Below, in pieces: positions 63,117 through 64,000 of a DNA stretch of 64,000 nucleotides. The number at the start of each line of letters is the position of its first letter. Positions within the stretch are counted from its first letter, which is position 1. The stretch is taken from assembly GCA_963714875.1 (NCBI GenBank), contig CAVQQI010000014.1:209721-273720 (forward strand), written 5' to 3'. The position numbers and the translations under genes were made by a program. The notes under the pieces were generated by a model. It did not search any database. It was not told the origin of the DNA and saw only the letters and a program-made list of their open reading frames with translations. Source of the stretch: JBAOHV01 sp963714875 (GTDB lineage: Bacteria > Actinomycetota > Acidimicrobiia > Acidimicrobiales > Microtrichaceae).

Positions 63117-64000
63117 GTGGGACTCCAGTGCAGTCGCCACGGCTCGCCATCGGTGCCGGGGCGCGACGGCCAGGTCGAAGTTGCGCTCCTCGACCGTGGC
63201 GCCCCGACACTCCGTGTGCGCGGCCAGCGCCGCACCGCCACCTACAAGCTTGCGCTGCTGATGGCGCTGATCGACGCGTGCGCCACCAACTCCGACGCGG
63301 CGGGACGAGCGCCGGCAGCGCTGCACACGCGAGAGATCGCCCGTCACGTGTTGCGGCTCTACCTCCCCCACGCTCGGGCGTACCTGGCCGATCAGCACGC
63401 CGAGCCCGTCACGCTGCGCCAGATCACCAACAGGAACTCGGCGGTGTTGGGCGCAGTGGTGCGACTCCACATGATCGGCGAGACGAGCGGCCACCGCACC
63501 CTGCGATCGCTCGAACTGCACCACCCGGACGATGTCGAGCAGTGTCTCGACGAGGTCGAGCGGACCTTCGCCCGCTACCCGCTGAGGCTGCTCCAGGTCA
63601 TCGGGACAGAAGATCGTCCGTTCCTCTACGACATCGACTGGGCCGAGTCGGTGTCCTTGCGGACGCTGCACGCCGACGGCGGCGGCATGGTGCGGTTCCG
63701 GCCGGGCGCCAGCGACGAACTGCTGCGACTCGCACCGCTGCTCCGCCCGTTGATCGAGCTGCACTGGGTTCGCATGGTCGCCTCGATGAACGGGTTGGAC
63801 CTGGAGGGCGAGCGGCTGCGGGCGCACCTGTTCGGCGCCAACCGCACCACCTTCCCGCCGGCTCTGCGGTCCGGGCTGCGCGAGCTCCAGGACGGGCGCT
63901 GCTTCTACTGCGATGACCGGCTGACGAACCGCAGCGAGGTCGACCACTTCAGGGCGGGCCCCACGCACCAATCCGGGCTCAATCGCTCCCGACCCGTCCG
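63117..64000 (+). CDS. HNH endonuclease, 3' end cut by the window
   Basis: The frame runs open from about 63117 to the window end. It has a helical N-terminal part (TYKLALLMALIDACATNS, ITNRNSAVLGAVVRLH), a central domain (RFRPGASDELLRLAPLLRPL) and a C-terminal HNH start (GRCFYCDDRLTNRSEVDHF), with the first zinc-type Cys pair and the His of the nuclease. Such proteins belong to restriction or defence loci. The start is uncertain (GTG 63117 or 63153). The last 15 codons fit the family poorly, so another frame error near 63950 is possible. Confidence 0.7.
   Translation, partial: MGLQCSRHGSPSVPGRDGQVEVALLDRGAPTLRVRGQRRTATYKLALLMALIDACATNSDAAGRAPAALHTREIARHVLRLYLPHARAYLADQHAEPVTLRQITNRNSAVLGAVVRLHMIGETSGHRTLRSLELHHPDDVEQCLDEVERTFARYPLRLLQVIGTEDRPFLYDIDWAESVSLRTLHADGGGMVRFRPGASDELLRLAPLLRPLIELHWVRMVASMNGLDLEGERLRAHLFGANRTTFPPALRSGLRELQDGRCFYCDDRLTNRSEVDHFRAGPTHQSGLNRSRPV

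Noticed and set aside
1..64000. Mobile elements, CRISPR arrays, tRNA or rRNA genes
   Set aside because: No transposase or integrase motif, regular spacer repeat, or structured tRNA/rRNA sequence was recognised by reading both strands.

Overview
The window is about 70% GC by eye and comes from an actinobacterium. I infer class Acidimicrobiia, relatives of Ilumatobacter or Iamia. The reasons are the N-terminal motif WWQASDGKWYPPEQ in the gene at 27516, many GTG starts, an MtrAB/LpqB-like signalling set, and actinobacterial families (mycothiol-dependent isomerase fold, AfsR/SARP regulator, DUF2804). No tRNA, rRNA, CRISPR array, transposase or phage gene was recognised. Roughly 20 genes are interrupted by one or more frameshifts in places where the protein clearly continues in another frame. 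That pattern fits residual insertion/deletion errors in a draft assembly better than mass gene decay. Such genes are annotated as single loci with the break noted.

Layout. 0-5 kb: a glycan or sugar-modification set (DegT aminotransferase, methyltransferase, radical SAM protein, PssE-like glycosyltransferase joined to a methyltransferase, PssD-like partner). 5-13 kb: PhoD phosphatase, an MtrA-like regulator facing its kinase and a GerMN lipoprotein, a cation exchanger, a CrtI-type oxidoreductase. 13-20 kb: Ser/Thr kinase, kelch and PQQ propeller lipoproteins, M23 peptidase, excalibur-type protein. 20-33 kb: a P450/TetR operon with a candidate operator, NAD-dependent epimerase, YihY membrane protein, esterase, DUF2804, a secreted three-repeat protein, AfsR-type regulator. 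33-47 kb: secreted Calx-beta/M8 metalloprotease, small membrane proteins, dodecin, propellers, and two copies of an SAM-riboswitch-like leader, each in front of a paralogous gene of unknown function.

The most unusual part is 45.7-61.2 kb. Six promoters there share exactly the same bipartite element, TGTCACATCT, 12 bases, then [A/G]CTCG. Each points at a gene 35-70 bases downstream. The genes are a distant clamp-like protein, an ARPP-1 domain protein, a deleted histone-deacetylase-like gene, a von Willebrand A protein, and two transcription units carrying paralogous cysteine-rich proteins. The second of these units continues into an ADP-ribosylglycohydrolase fused to a dual-specificity phosphatase. 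A macrodomain protein and a possible sirtuin remnant lie next to it, and a sigma-region-2-like protein heads a neighbouring four-gene operon. I infer an ADP-ribose or NAD-linked stress or conflict system controlled by a dedicated ECF-type sigma factor. Two genes in this regulon appear to start at ATT or ATC. Toxin-antitoxin pairs (two VapBC/Phd-PIN, one HepT-MntA) are interspersed. The window ends inside an HNH nuclease gene.
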